Shown: piece by piece, positions 1 to 10,759 of the stretch
Position numbering within the stretch: the first letter of the stretch is position 1
Layout of the letters: every line of letters begins with the position of its first letter
Origin: Mycteria americana
Lineage: Eukaryota > Chordata > Aves > Ciconiiformes > Ciconiidae
Assembly: GCF_035582795.1 (NCBI RefSeq)
Contig: NC_134374.1
Location: 25,187,798-25,251,797 of the forward strand
Direction: 5' to 3'
DNA: 64,000 nt
Position numbers and translations under genes: made by a program
The notes under the pieces: generated by a model
Database searches by the model: none
Told to the model about the DNA's origin: nothing
Seen by the model: the letters and a program-made list of their open reading frames with translations, nothing else

Positions 1-1217
1 TTTACACATAGCCCTTTGTGAGAGAACGGATTCATTTGCTCAGCCTTCCTTGGGTTTCTCTGCATTTACTGCTGCTGCTGGTATTCAAAGGGCAATGTGG
101 TTTACTGATGTTTTTCCTACACCAGAGATGCATGGGCTGGCTCTCAGGACCAGGGTTCCTCAGGTGGGAGAGGCAGCTCTGGGCCAGCCTCTGCCCCGGT
201 GCTCAGGAGGCTTCCCTGGGGAGCACCGGCACCTGTGGGGATTCGGAGACAGTTTCCATCATTACCTGATGCTAATCAGCTAGCTGACTAATCAGGCAGA
301 CCCCCGGGGGGGGATAAGCCAGCGAGGAAGTCGCCACCAGCATTTCCTTACTGTGTGCTGCAGCTGACAAGGCTTAGCCTGGTCTTTGCAAAAAGGGCTC
401 TCCACAAAGCACTTGTATGGGATCTTGATGCTCTGCTGGGAAAAGCAAGTTATTAACCACAACAGGAGGGGTTCCAGGCACCAGAAGAAGGGATGAGGAG
501 GAGGACCCCAAGCACCTATCAGAGGCACCAGGGCTCACGCATCCCCAGGCACGGTCAAAGCACCTTGAAGAGACCCCAGGGGCTGACACGATGGGGTGGC
601 AGGAGGGATCGTTGCACCAGGCCTGCGTGTGCACCCGTGTCACCCTGCTGACACATGGCTTTCGGCAGGCACACGCAGCACTGCGATGCAACCACCTCTG
701 CACACAGCCGGCATTTGGGAAGGGCCACTCCAGACTGGCCCCGGGTACCCAGGGTGCAGGGAAAGCTTTGCTTTCTGTGATTAAAGTCAGCTGGAGAAGA
801 GACAGAGCCTGGCTGGCTGCTTTGGGGCCTGAGCCACCAAGAGAAGAGCATAGACCAGGGCACGCAGCCCCAAGAGCCCTTGTTTGGTGTGGTCCCAGAG
901 GAAAGCCTGGACTTGGGAGGTCACTGCCAGCCAAAGGAGGACCCGCACTCAGAGGAATCACAGGGACAGCAGTCCTGCCCGATGGCTCAGTCCAGGAGCA
1001 GTCCTGGCCACACTCATCCCCATGCATCCTGCAGCCAAGCCCCCAACCTGCAGGGCTCTGTCCTCGCCTCCTGCCAGGGCTCAGCAGAGGGTAGCTGGGC
1101 TCAGGCTTGTGTTCGCACGCATGCATGTGAACTCTCCTGCCCAGACCCCTTCCCTCCCTGCCCAGTGCTGCTCTGCAGCCTCCTCTCCCTTTACTCCTTA
1201 CCTGCCTGCAGGGGCCA

Positions 1218-2909
1218 ATGTCTGGCTCAGAGTCATTGAAATCCCACCCTGAAGCACAGACCCCGTGCTCCCACTGGAGACTGGCAGCAGGAGGTGCTTT
1301 ACCTATCGTAGGAGCGTTACATGCGCTGAGCTGGAATGAGCCTTGCATCATGATCGCAAATCTTGTTTGCAATGCAGTGACTGACCTAGCAAGCCCTGCT
1401 GCTCACCAGCTCCCAGCCAGGAGGGAGGTGACAGACCCTGCAGCTGAGGCCAGCACTGCTGGGGTTTCAGGGAATCTCCTAAGGGATGCCCCCGGTGCAG
1501 GATGGTTTGCTGCAGCCAGAATGCAGCCGAGGTTGCTTCATACAGAGAGAGGCCCCGAGAGCTCCACAGCCACAGCAGCCCTTGCTCTGGTAGCAAGTAA
1601 ATCAAGTGCAATCAGATACAACAGCCAGAAGATGGGGAAGAAGTGGATGTACATCCTGGCCCTTCCTATAATGAGAGTGGGAGAGGCAGGGAAGCCATGC
1701 CTTGGTGCCCAGGGTTTGCTCACTTTGGTGTCAGTCCTCGATAGTCTCCTGCCCGACATTGCCCAAGGGACCCACTTGCTCTTGCCTGGCACCAGGCTGC
1801 AAGGGGATGGCTGCCTGCAGGGAGAGGGGCTCTCCGGGGGGGACCCCAGGACCTCGCCCCGCTGGCGCTGCCCGTACTGCTCTCATTCACAAGTCCTCAT
1901 CCCTGGGCTGGCTCCGTGCCCTCCCGACCTCGATGGCCCTCGTGCGGTGCCGCTTGGCCGCGTTTCTAGACATAGCCGGGATGATGTCAACGGCGTCCAG
2001 CCCTGCTTCTATACGGCCCTCCTGGGAAAGCCTTCAGACCACATAGCCGAGTTGCCGGCCAAACCTGCCAGGCTCCCGGCAACTTGGGAAAGGGCTCCTA
2101 TTGCTTCAGCTCCCAAACAATGGGTGGTGGGGGGGCTCTCAGCTAGCCTCCAGGGCACGGGCTGGTTTTCCCATCAGGTCCCACAGCTGGTGCCGCCACG
2201 TCACCTCTCGGTGCAGCCCACGGTGCAGAGCCCAGGAGGAAGCTGCCTTGCACCCCTTCCTGGGAACGGCCACAGTCGCATCCTGCTCCTCCCGGGGAAG
2301 AGGGGAGCTGCTGGGTGCAGGTTGCAGCCAGCCATCAGGGAGCCCATGGGACTGGGCTCCCAGCACCACCAGTGCTCCCAGAATGGGGGCTGTAATGGTG
2401 GCACCTTAACAAGAGCCTGTGCACCAGTGGTGAGAGGGGCTCACCAGCTGCCTGAGACCTCATACACTCATGTCATGCCAGAGCAGTGCTGCCCCAGGCT
2501 GGGGAGGAGGGTATGGCTGAACTCCCCATCACCTGCCTCATTCCCTGCCCTCTCACTGGGTCCTTTTCTTGCAGTATTGATGAGGGAGGATTTCATTTTG
2601 GTTTCTGTCCTGTATTTGCAGGAGAAAGGCCATTCTGACCCTTGCCAGGGACTCTCCCTTCTGCCTGCCCCACGGCTTTGCTGGGAGCCTTTTGGCCCCA
2701 GCAGCCTGGAGTCCCTTGGACCCAGCTCTGCCAGCTGCACAGGATGGTCCTCTCTGCCCAGCCTGTCCCAGCGGCTCGCTCTGCAGCCCGGGCATCACAG
2801 GGTGAAGGAGCCAGCCTGGCCCCAGACCAGTCTCTCCGGGAAGAAGGAATGGGGATGGACAGAGAGCACAGACCTCATTGCCCTCCCAGTGCTACTGCCC
2901 TCGGAGTAG
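1218..2909 (+). other. Long open reading frame of 563 codons, coding status doubtful
   Basis: The frame runs from ATG at 1218 to TAG at 2907-2909 without a stop. The start context is weak (C at -3). The predicted protein is rich in Pro, Ser, Gly, Leu and Ala. It has no signal peptide, clear membrane segment or domain that I recognise, and it lacks the segmental composition of a folded protein. Other frames over the same interval also hold shorter ORFs. No CpG promoter or splice structure points to a gene. Stop-poor GC-rich DNA is the likeliest explanation, although the length is more than I would expect by chance at this composition. Confidence 0.2.
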
Positions 2910-4379
2910 GTGCCTCCTATGGGTCCTCCCTGTGTGAACCCCAATCTGCGTCCATCCCACACTGGGTCCTGCTGCCCTGCACCCCAGTACGGGCCAGGGA
3001 TCCCCACCTCAGAGGAGAGCGGGGCTGGGGTCGGATGCAGCACCCTCCGCTCTTCCCACAGACCTCCACACCCCGTGCCTTTCCTATTCCTTCCCTGATG
3101 TTTCTCACCACCTCCTGGAAGAGACCAGGATGCACACACTTCACCAGGGTTCCTACGCTTACCTGGTGTGAGAGGTCTCCGATTCCTGTCCTGTTTCAGG
3201 CTCCGTCACCCCATGATCCGCATGCTCCTCCATGGCCCTCTGCCCCTTGCCCCCCACCCTCAACTGCAGTCGGGCCCTGGATCCAAGGGGTCAGGAGAGC
3301 GGTGGCAAAGGTGGCACAGCACGGCACGCTGGCAGGGCAGCTGCCGAGCCAGGGGCAGCCTCTGTGGCTGCCCAGCAAAGCTCCCCTGGCTCGGGCTGGC
3401 TGCAGCCCCATGCTGCTCCCAGCTGTGAGCGCTCAGAGCAAGGGAGGGGAGCAGGGAGAAGGTTTTACAGCTCACAAAAGCAGATGTTGCTAATTGAGCC
3501 TTTGAGCTGCATGCCAAGCCATGGCATGGAGGCTCTGCCCGGGTTTCAGAACCACTGCCAGGTCGCGGGCTTTGAAGACGGTGGGGGTGGGAGAGGGGGC
3601 TGGCGAGGGGGAGGCCGTGCATGCGTATCAGATTCGGCACACAGCCCCAAGCCGGGCTGATAGAGCCGTGTCTCTGCACTGGCAGCTGCTGGGGCTGGGA
3701 AGCTCATCCCGCTGGAGCAAAGGAGCCCTGGAGCGAGGGTCCTTGCGTCCGCTCCTCAGCCACGGCTGGGCCAGGACAGGTTAATGCCTCGGCATAGGAA
3801 GGGAAGGTGGTACCTGCAGACACTGGTGGCTACTCATTTCCTTTTTATTTTCTTTGATGGTTACAGATGAAGAAGCCCTCATTAGCAATGGCAGGTCCTG
3901 GAGCTGCCTAGGAAGGAGAGAGGATCTGAACACCAGACTTGATCAGAGCATCCTTCCCAGCAGCCTGGATGCTTCCCAGCAGCCACAGCCTCTGCCCAGC
4001 TGGTTTTCTGATCACAGAGCCAGCCCTTGCTCCCCAAAGCCTCCGATTTCCCTTTCCTCACTCTTCTAGCCACGCTTGGGTTAGAGCCCGGGTTTATTTC
4101 ACCAGTGCCCAACTCTGGCCAGGGAGCCGGCTGCGTTGCTGCTTTTGGTCCGTGCCAGTGGCAGCGGCTGTCTGTCCCGGCAGGGCGAGCTGAGCCACGG
4201 GGTGACCTGGGTGCAGACAGTCTTGCTGTGACAGCGGATGTCACCAGGTACACCGGGCCAGGTCCTGCATTTGTCTGCAAGGCGCTCTCGCCGTAGCATC
4301 TCCCCACTCGCTCTGGGCACATCGTATTTACCTCAAGCAGGTCAGATACCGGCACGGCGTCTGGCCTCCTTTTTGGGGC

Positions 4380-4930
4380 CACCGAGCCGGGCAGCCCGGC
4401 AGGCGGGCGCTTGCATTTGCTAAGGCGGTCTCGGCAAAAGCCCCTTGCTGAGCCCGGCAGGGTTACCCGGGGGGACTCCCGGCACCCCTCTGCCCCTGCA
4501 AAGGGCGGGCAAGCCCCCGCTGCGGGCCGGGGCAGCGGCAGGGCCGGGGCAGGGCAGCGGGCACTGCGCGCCCCGGGCAGCACGAGCCCTCCCTGTCGCT
4601 CTGCTGCCCCCTGGCGGTCCGCCGCGCCCCTCCTGCGCGGAGCTGCGCGGGCGCGCAGCGGGGCCGGGGCTGCGCGGGCCGCTCCCCGCACCGCGGGGGT
4701 TCCGCCGCCGCGCACAGCGCTGGGGCACGGCACGGCCCGGCGCCGGGCAGGGCTTCGCACACGCGTGTGCCATCCCTGGGGCACGCGTGTGGCAGCAGCC
4801 GCGCGGGGGCTCGCCGCACACGCTGCGTGCGTGGGGCTGCGCACCGCACCGTGCGCCGCGCCCCACGCCACGCACCAGGCCGTGCACACTCCTCGCACAC
4901 ACGTGTGCAGGCGGAGGTGCTGCGCTCCCC
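4380..4930. promoter_or_regulatory. CpG-island-like block without an assigned gene
   Basis: This block has dense CpG, GCGCGC-type runs and palindromes such as GCACACGCGTGTGC near 4756-4769. It could mark a promoter of an unrecognised or noncoding transcript, or simply be CpG-rich avian intergenic DNA. Frames of 261-360 codons cross it but look like composition artefacts. Confidence 0.4.
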
Positions 4931-6099
4931 TCCCTCTCTGCCCAGAGACTCGGCCAGCACCCACTCACCGAAACACATCCGCGCTATTTTCTGGTTTTCC
5001 CTTCACCTCAAACGCTGCCGCCTGCATCCCACGCGTTCGTGCCCAACACAGCACGTCCCACTCACAGCGCGTCCGGACGCCCCAGCTCCTCTGGGGTGTC
5101 CCCTGCACCCCACTGCGTCCCTGGGCTGCCCACCCTCTGCCCTGGCTGCTCTGCAAGGGGCCAGAGCGTTCACCCCCCTCTGCTGTGTCTTTTTAGCTCC
5201 AATTTAAGACAAAAGGTGAAATGGTCCCAGGAGGAAAACTAGAAACAAGGCTCTCCTGCAGCGCAGGAGGACTTCAGGAGCTGGGCCGAGGGATGGAGAA
5301 GGCTGTGGTGAAAACAGGGAGGGAAAGGGGGGGATGAGTGGAGAGGGGAGCCCAGGGTGCTGCAAGGGAGAAGGGAGGCAGGAGGGAAGCACCCTCACCT
5401 CTCGGGAGAGCCCCCAGGCTGGCCCAGCCCTGCACCCAGGCAGGGGAGGATTAATCTCTGCAGCGTGCATCGTACAACTCGCCCTTCCCACCCGGCCAAG
5501 CACAGCCCCTGGCAGAAGCCCCAAGCAAGTGCTCCCACTAAAACAATCGACCGCTGCTGAGACCCGCAGCCGTCACCCCAGGGCAGCAGGGAGGGACGCG
5601 GTGCTGTGGGAGAGCAGGGGCTGCGCGGGTGCACCAGGGCCAGGGAGGCCCCAGAACAGCCCAGAGCCCCCAGTGCAGCGGGCAGGCAGCACGGTGACGG
5701 GCCCGGGGCTCACAGCCACCCCTGTGGCTCAGGGCTGGGTCTCCCTCTGTGCAGCGATGGCAGTGGTGACGGAGCCTCCCTTGTGCCCACAGCCCCAGGG
5801 GGGACAGGGCAGGCGTCACCTCGATGGGGCCAGAGCACAGCTAAGGGCTGTGGGAGCTGAGCCCGCTGCCCCAAAGCCCTGCCAGGGAGCACGAGGGTGG
5901 CTGCTCCCCAGGGACAGGCAAGCTGGGAGCCAGGGGTGACCCCAGCACAGGCAGCACCCTCACCCGCAGGGTGCAACCCCCCCAGGGCAGGCAGAGCCGG
6001 GTGCTGGCAACACAGCTCACCCCACCAGCAGTCCCAGCCAAGGCAAGCACCCGGCCGGGTCCAGGGTCCACCCAGGCAGGAGCAAAGGGATGCAGGGCT

Positions 6100-6382
6100 G
6101 GAGGTGCGGCTGCACCACTGCCCCAAAGCCCCCCAGGAGCCGGGGGCAAAGCCGGGGCTGGAGACAAACCACGGTGGGCATCCACAGCCCACCCCAGAGA
6201 CAAGGTACCTGCACAACGGAGGTCTATCCCAGAGGCAGGGCCAGAGACGGGCATGCCCTCACCGAGGTGAGGAAAGGGCTGAGGGCCCCACCCTGAGCTT
6301 AAATGGATCCACGGGCAGGTGTGGGGAGCCCCAGGTGAGGCTGCTGAGGGCGGGACAGCCCCGCAGTGCTCCCAGGGCTCTG
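6100..6382 (+). repeat. Low-copy interspersed repeat, copy A
   Basis: This segment recurs in the same orientation at 30008-30295. The right 106 bases (from about 6277 to 6382, including GAGCTTAAATGGATCCACGG) are identical in the two copies, and the left part is roughly 80% identical with small indels. I do not recognise the family. It ends about 150 bases before the purine-rich array. Confidence 0.85.
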
Positions 6383-6534
6383 ACAGCCCCGTCCCCCTAC
6401 CCTCGCCCTCTCCGCTCTCCCCTTCACTCTTTTTCTCACTTTCCCCATCCCATGTGCCTCTACCGGCTCCCCAGGCACTGTGTGGGTGGCTGCTGCGTCC
6501 CTCTGCCCAGCCATCGGTGGTGGCAAAAAAAAAA

Positions 6535-7350
6535 AAGACCCCCCCCCAAAAAAAAAGTGGGAGACAGAGATAAGTTGGAGGTCAAAAAAGATTGGAGGCT
6601 GCAAAAAGTAGGCCAAGCAAGGCGGGCGATTGGAAAGAAAGTGGTGGCCAAAAAAGTTTGAGGTAGAGAAAATTGTAGGGGGAAATAGAGGCTGAGGCTG
6701 GAGGAGTCTGATGAAGAGTGGAGGCCAAAGAAGAGTGGGAGGCTGAAAAACAGCAGGAGGCTGACTAAAGAAGGTAGAGGCCAAAAAAGATTGGGGATGG
6801 AGTAAACAAGGAAGGCTAAAAATGAGAAGGAGGCTGGAAAGGAAGTGGAGTCAAAAAGAAGATTGGGGACAGAGAAAAAGTAGAGGCTGAAAAGGGGTGC
6901 GAGGCAAAAAAAGGGTGGGAGGTCAGAAAAAATAGAGGCTGAAAAGGGTAGGAGGCCAAAAGAAAAGCAGAGGCCAAAAATAAAGTGGAGGGTGAAAAGG
7001 GGTGGGAGGCTGGAGGGCAAGTGAAGGCCAGAAGAAAGTGGAGGCTGAAAAGGGTAGGAGGCCAATAAAATCGTACAGTGAAATGGAGCTTGAGATTGAA
7101 AGAGTCTGACGAAGAGTGGAGGCCACGGAAGAACGGGAGGCTGAAAAGGAGCGGGAGTCTAAAGAAAAAGTGGAGACCATTAAAAAGAGTGGAGGCTACT
7201 GAAAAGTTGAGGCCAAAAAGGGGTAGAAGGCCAAGGGGGAGCAGGAGGTGGGAAAAAAGTGAAGGGCAAAGAGTGGGATGCTGAATAAATAACAGAGCCC
7301 CAAAGAATGTAGAGGTTGACAGGGAGTGGGAGGCTGAAAAGTGGAAGGTG
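6535..7350. repeat. Purine-rich degenerate tandem array (~20-bp units)
   Basis: Units of about 19-20 bases such as GTGGAGGCTGAAAAGGGTGG and GAGGCCAAAAAAG repeat for 0.8 kb. The + strand is strongly enriched in A and G. Minus-strand frames here (for example 6460-7065) read as low-complexity Phe/Leu/Ser protein and are not supported as genes. Confidence 0.88.
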
Positions 7351-7375
7351 GATCTTGGTGGGGCAGGGCTCCCTC

Positions 7376-7436
7376 CTTGCCCTGCCTTGCCTTGCCCTGC
7401 CCTGCCTGCCCTGCCCTGCCCTGCCTGCCCTGCCTG
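7376..7436. repeat. CCTGC pentanucleotide tract
   Basis: CCTGC and CCTTGC units repeat head to tail between the purine-rich array and the next minisatellite. Confidence 0.9.
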
Positions 7437-7551
7437 CGCGGCCGTGGCCCCCGGGCCGTGTCATGGAGCCGGCCGGGCACTAGAGGACAGCCGAGCTCCA
7501 CGCAAGCGGCCCGGGCAGCAGCCCCCGCAGCCCCTGCCCTGCCTGCCAGCA

Positions 7552-8115
7552 CCCCCAGCCCCCGAGCACCCTGCCCTGCCTGGGAGCACTCTGCAGCCCC
7601 TGAACACCCTGCCCGGGAGCACCCTTCCCCGCAGCCCCGAGCATCCCCGCAGCCCCGAGCATCCCTGCCAGCTCTGAGCATCCCCACAGCCCCGAGCATC
7701 CCCACAGCCCCGAGCATCCCCGCCAGCCCTGAGCATTCCCACAGCCCCAAGCATCCCCACCAGCCCCGAGCATCCCCGCAGCCCCGAGCATCCCTGCCAG
7801 ATCTGAGCATCCCCACCAGCCCCAAGCATCCCCGCAGCCCCGAGCATCCCTGCCAGCTCTGAGCATCCCCACAGCCCCGAGCATCCCCGCAGCCCTGAGC
7901 ATCCCCACAGCCCCGAGCATTCCCGCCAGCCCCGAGCATCCCCACAGCCCTGAGCATCCCTGCTGGTCCTGAACACCCTGCCAGCGCTCAGCTTCCCTGA
8001 CAGCCTCGAGCACTCTTCCAGCCCCGAGCAGCCCTGCAGCCCAGAGAACCCCTGGCAGCCCGAAGCACCCCTGGCAGCTTCCCCGGCAGCACCCCTGCAG
8101 CCCCGAGCACCCTCC
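7552..8115. repeat. 18/21-bp minisatellite (CCCCGAGCATCCC), ~30 copies
   Basis: About thirty units of the type CAGCCCCGAGCATCCC(C/T)(G/A) repeat with steps of mainly 18 or 21 bases, most regular from 7640 to 7970. The minus-strand frames of 236-253 codons across it (GCSGLRGCSG-type) exist only because the steps are multiples of three. Together with the two arrays to its left it forms a compound repeat block of about 1.6 kb. Confidence 0.92.
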
Positions 8116-9613
8116 TGCCCTGCGCGCAGCCCAGCCTCCCGCAGGGCTCGCAGGTCTCCCGGGCCTGGCGGCTGACAGGCCTGGAGCCACTTGCTAAAAC
8201 CCTGCCGAGCAAGTCACGGCAAAGGTGAAATCGGGGGGGGATTTGGTACTTCTGCTTGTGTGTGGGGTTTAGAGATTCTTGCGCTTTATTTAAATCCAGA
8301 ACCGGGAGCGTTACTTTGGGGGAAGCGGTTGTGAAGGTTCCCACTCACTGCTCTGCCCCGGAGCTGATGCGGTTGCATAGCAAATATGGGAAATGTTTCC
8401 TTTCTCCTCACTTTCAGGTCAGATAGGGTGGGGACCTCTGTGGGCTGGGGAGCTGCAGCAGGCCCTGCTGCCAGGAGCTGCTGCTTATATTAAAATTAAG
8501 GAAGAAAAAAAGGATATAGGAAATCCCAGCCGCGGTGGTGTGGCGGGCATGAAGCCCGCACCGGGGGTCCCCCCAGCCAGCCCCCGCTGAGCCGCAGCCC
8601 GTCCCCGCAGAGGCGGCTCACAGCTTGTCCCGGGAGCCGGCTCTGCCGCCCAGATCCCGGCTAGAGCCAGAAAGTGTTTCCTGATGTTTAACCTCCGCTT
8701 CACCCCATCCTCCACGTGGACGCGGGCAGCCGTGTCCTCCCGCGCCAGTGCGAGCCTGTCCCCTTCCCGCACACCCGCCGTGTCCTCGCTCCTCTGCTGC
8801 TCTCGTCCCCAGGCTGCGCAGGGGACAGGTCCCCTTGCCCCGCTCGCGCTGCCCTCCCGGGCATCTCCTTCCAGGGACGTCTGCTCATCCGCTCCTCCCT
8901 GCGAGGAAAGAGCAGAGGCCGGACCCACTGGACGGGCACCTCTTTAGGATGGCTCCTCGGGGCTGGGACTTGCCTTCCCGCGCAGCCCGTCCCCTCGCCG
9001 GGACAGGCAGCACCGCCTCAGCGCCTGCGCCCGTCACACGCTGTGGGAGGCTGGGTGTCCCCAGCCCGCGCTGCCACCCGTGCTGGGGGCTCAGGACTCC
9101 CGTGGGGTCCGGCCCAAGGCCGCTCCGTCCGGCCACCGCCCTGCCCGCAGGCACGGGGCCACGGGTATGCGGCCGCCCTCGCCAGCTCGGCGCGGGGACC
9201 ACAGCGGGGCGGGGGGGGCCGGGGTGCACGGACGCTGCTTGGGGTGAGCGGAGCAGCTGTGTTTACTTTCCATCTGCTGGAGGGAACAACAGGGGATTTT
9301 TCTTTTTTTTATTTCGTTTTATTTTTTTGAGGCTTTGCGTGTCCTTCACCAGCCAGAAACCATCGTGTAAACATCCTGCCGTTTCGCCAGGAGGAGAGAG
9401 CGTGGCGATGGAGGTGTCCTGCCTCCCTCTCTGCAGGGCTGTGCCTCTTGCACACGCGCGCACACACGCTCCCACGCCCACCCACCGTAGGGCCGGGTGG
9501 CACAGGGGGATGCTGACGTGCCCCCCAGCTCAGCGTGGTCTCTGTGGCAGCGGGGCCGGGCCGGTGAAGGGTGCGCGGGTGACCCCACGGGTCCCCAGGA
9601 AAGCACGAGACAT

Positions 9614-9695
9614 GGAGCGTGCACGGCAATGCCAGCGCTGGGGGTGACGCCGCAGCCGTGGTTCGGGCAGGCGGCATGCGGGAGCAACCTCCACA
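9614..9695 (+). repeat. 82-bp duplicated element, copy 1
   Basis: The 82 bases from GGAGCGTGCACGGC to CCTCCACA match 10678-10759 at 80 of 82 positions. The differences are two bases in GGGAGCAACC versus GGGAACATCC. Flanking sequences are unrelated. The function is unknown. Confidence 0.95.
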
Positions 9696-10677
9696 AGGGG
9701 TCCGAGGGGGAGTTTGGCGGTCATCAGGAACATAACCCCCCCCAAGCCTCGTTGCACAGCTCTGCCTCCCTCCATCCTTCGGGAACACCTTGGGTGCAGG
9801 GCTGCTACCTCCTTGCTGCGCTCCCGACACCCTGCTAACCTCCCCTCCGAGGGCAGCGGCCCCGCATCACCTCCTGTGTGCCCAGTCCCTGTCCCTGCCG
9901 GCGCTGGGGACATGGGGGACGCGGGGGACGGGGCAGGCGGCTGCAGCAGCCGTGGCAGACAGCTCCGGAAGAATGCAGTCAATCGCTTCGTAAAGATTTC
10001 TGAACCCTTGTGCTGTGCCGGTGCAGGAGGCAAAGGGAAGGCCCTTAGCACACGCTGCCGCCTCTGCCAAGGCTTAATCAGCAGGTTTGTTCCGAGTTGT
10101 GGCCAGCCTGATTAATCCAGGCTGTCTCTGCTGGGATGCTGATTTCAGAGCCTGCTGCTGAGAGCAAATTTCTGGCTATTATGCACAGAAAATTGTTCAG
10201 GTTCTGGCTGAATTATCGGTGTCCAGGGAAACGGAGCAATACCTCAGTGGGACCGATGCTAATGGCTTGCGGTGGTGCCGGTGCCCTTTCGTGGGTGTCA
10301 GAAGGGCTCAGGGGGCCTGGGACAAACCCTGAGGCTTGGGGGCACATCGGTCCTGCGCTGTGTCAGCTGGGAGAGATGGGACCCACTTCTGGCCCAGAGC
10401 GTCCATCGTCTCCAGCGAGGAGGAGAAGAAGCATCTGACTTCGAAGGAAACATTACCCTCCCGACCCCAGCTCTCGGGCCAACTGTTGACTCATTTAACA
10501 TCATCCCCTTCTTGGCCAGGGAAACTTGGAAGAGCGTGGCCAGGCAATGCCGTAGCCCAGCTGCCTTCGCTCCTCGCAGCCTGGAGAGGGGCAGGGGCCG
10601 TGCGTGCCGGGCAAGGACGGGGCTTTGCTGAATTTGCTGTCTGCTGCCGAGCCTGTGCCCTGGGAGCGGTGCTCTCC

Positions 10678-10759
10678 GGAGCGTGCACGGCAATGCCAGC
10701 GCTGGGGGTGACGCCGCAGCCGTGGTTCGGGCAGGCGGCATGCGGGAACATCCTCCACA
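10678..10759 (+). repeat. 82-bp duplicated element, copy 2
   Basis: This is the second copy of the 82-base unit, 1,064 bases to the right of copy 1 in direct orientation. Such a short, near-exact, non-tandem duplication suggests a recent event or a local assembly issue. Confidence 0.95.

Larger units (their letters stand above)
1..6099. other. GC-rich intergenic DNA, no recognised gene
   Basis: This is single-copy GC-rich sequence with many overlapping short frames on both strands. None gives a recognisable domain. It holds one unusually long open frame (1218-2909, listed separately) and a CpG-rich patch at 4380-4930. Confidence 0.6.

Noticed and set aside
3882..5242. Overlapping frames of 261, 265 and 360 codons on both strands
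   Set aside because: They are stop-poor because the sequence is CpG-rich. They are Arg/Ala/Pro-biased with no recognised domain.
7196..8190. Minus-strand frames of 236-253 codons rich in Gly, Cys and Leu
   Set aside because: They are translations of the 18/21-bp minisatellite. There is no domain and no supporting gene structure.
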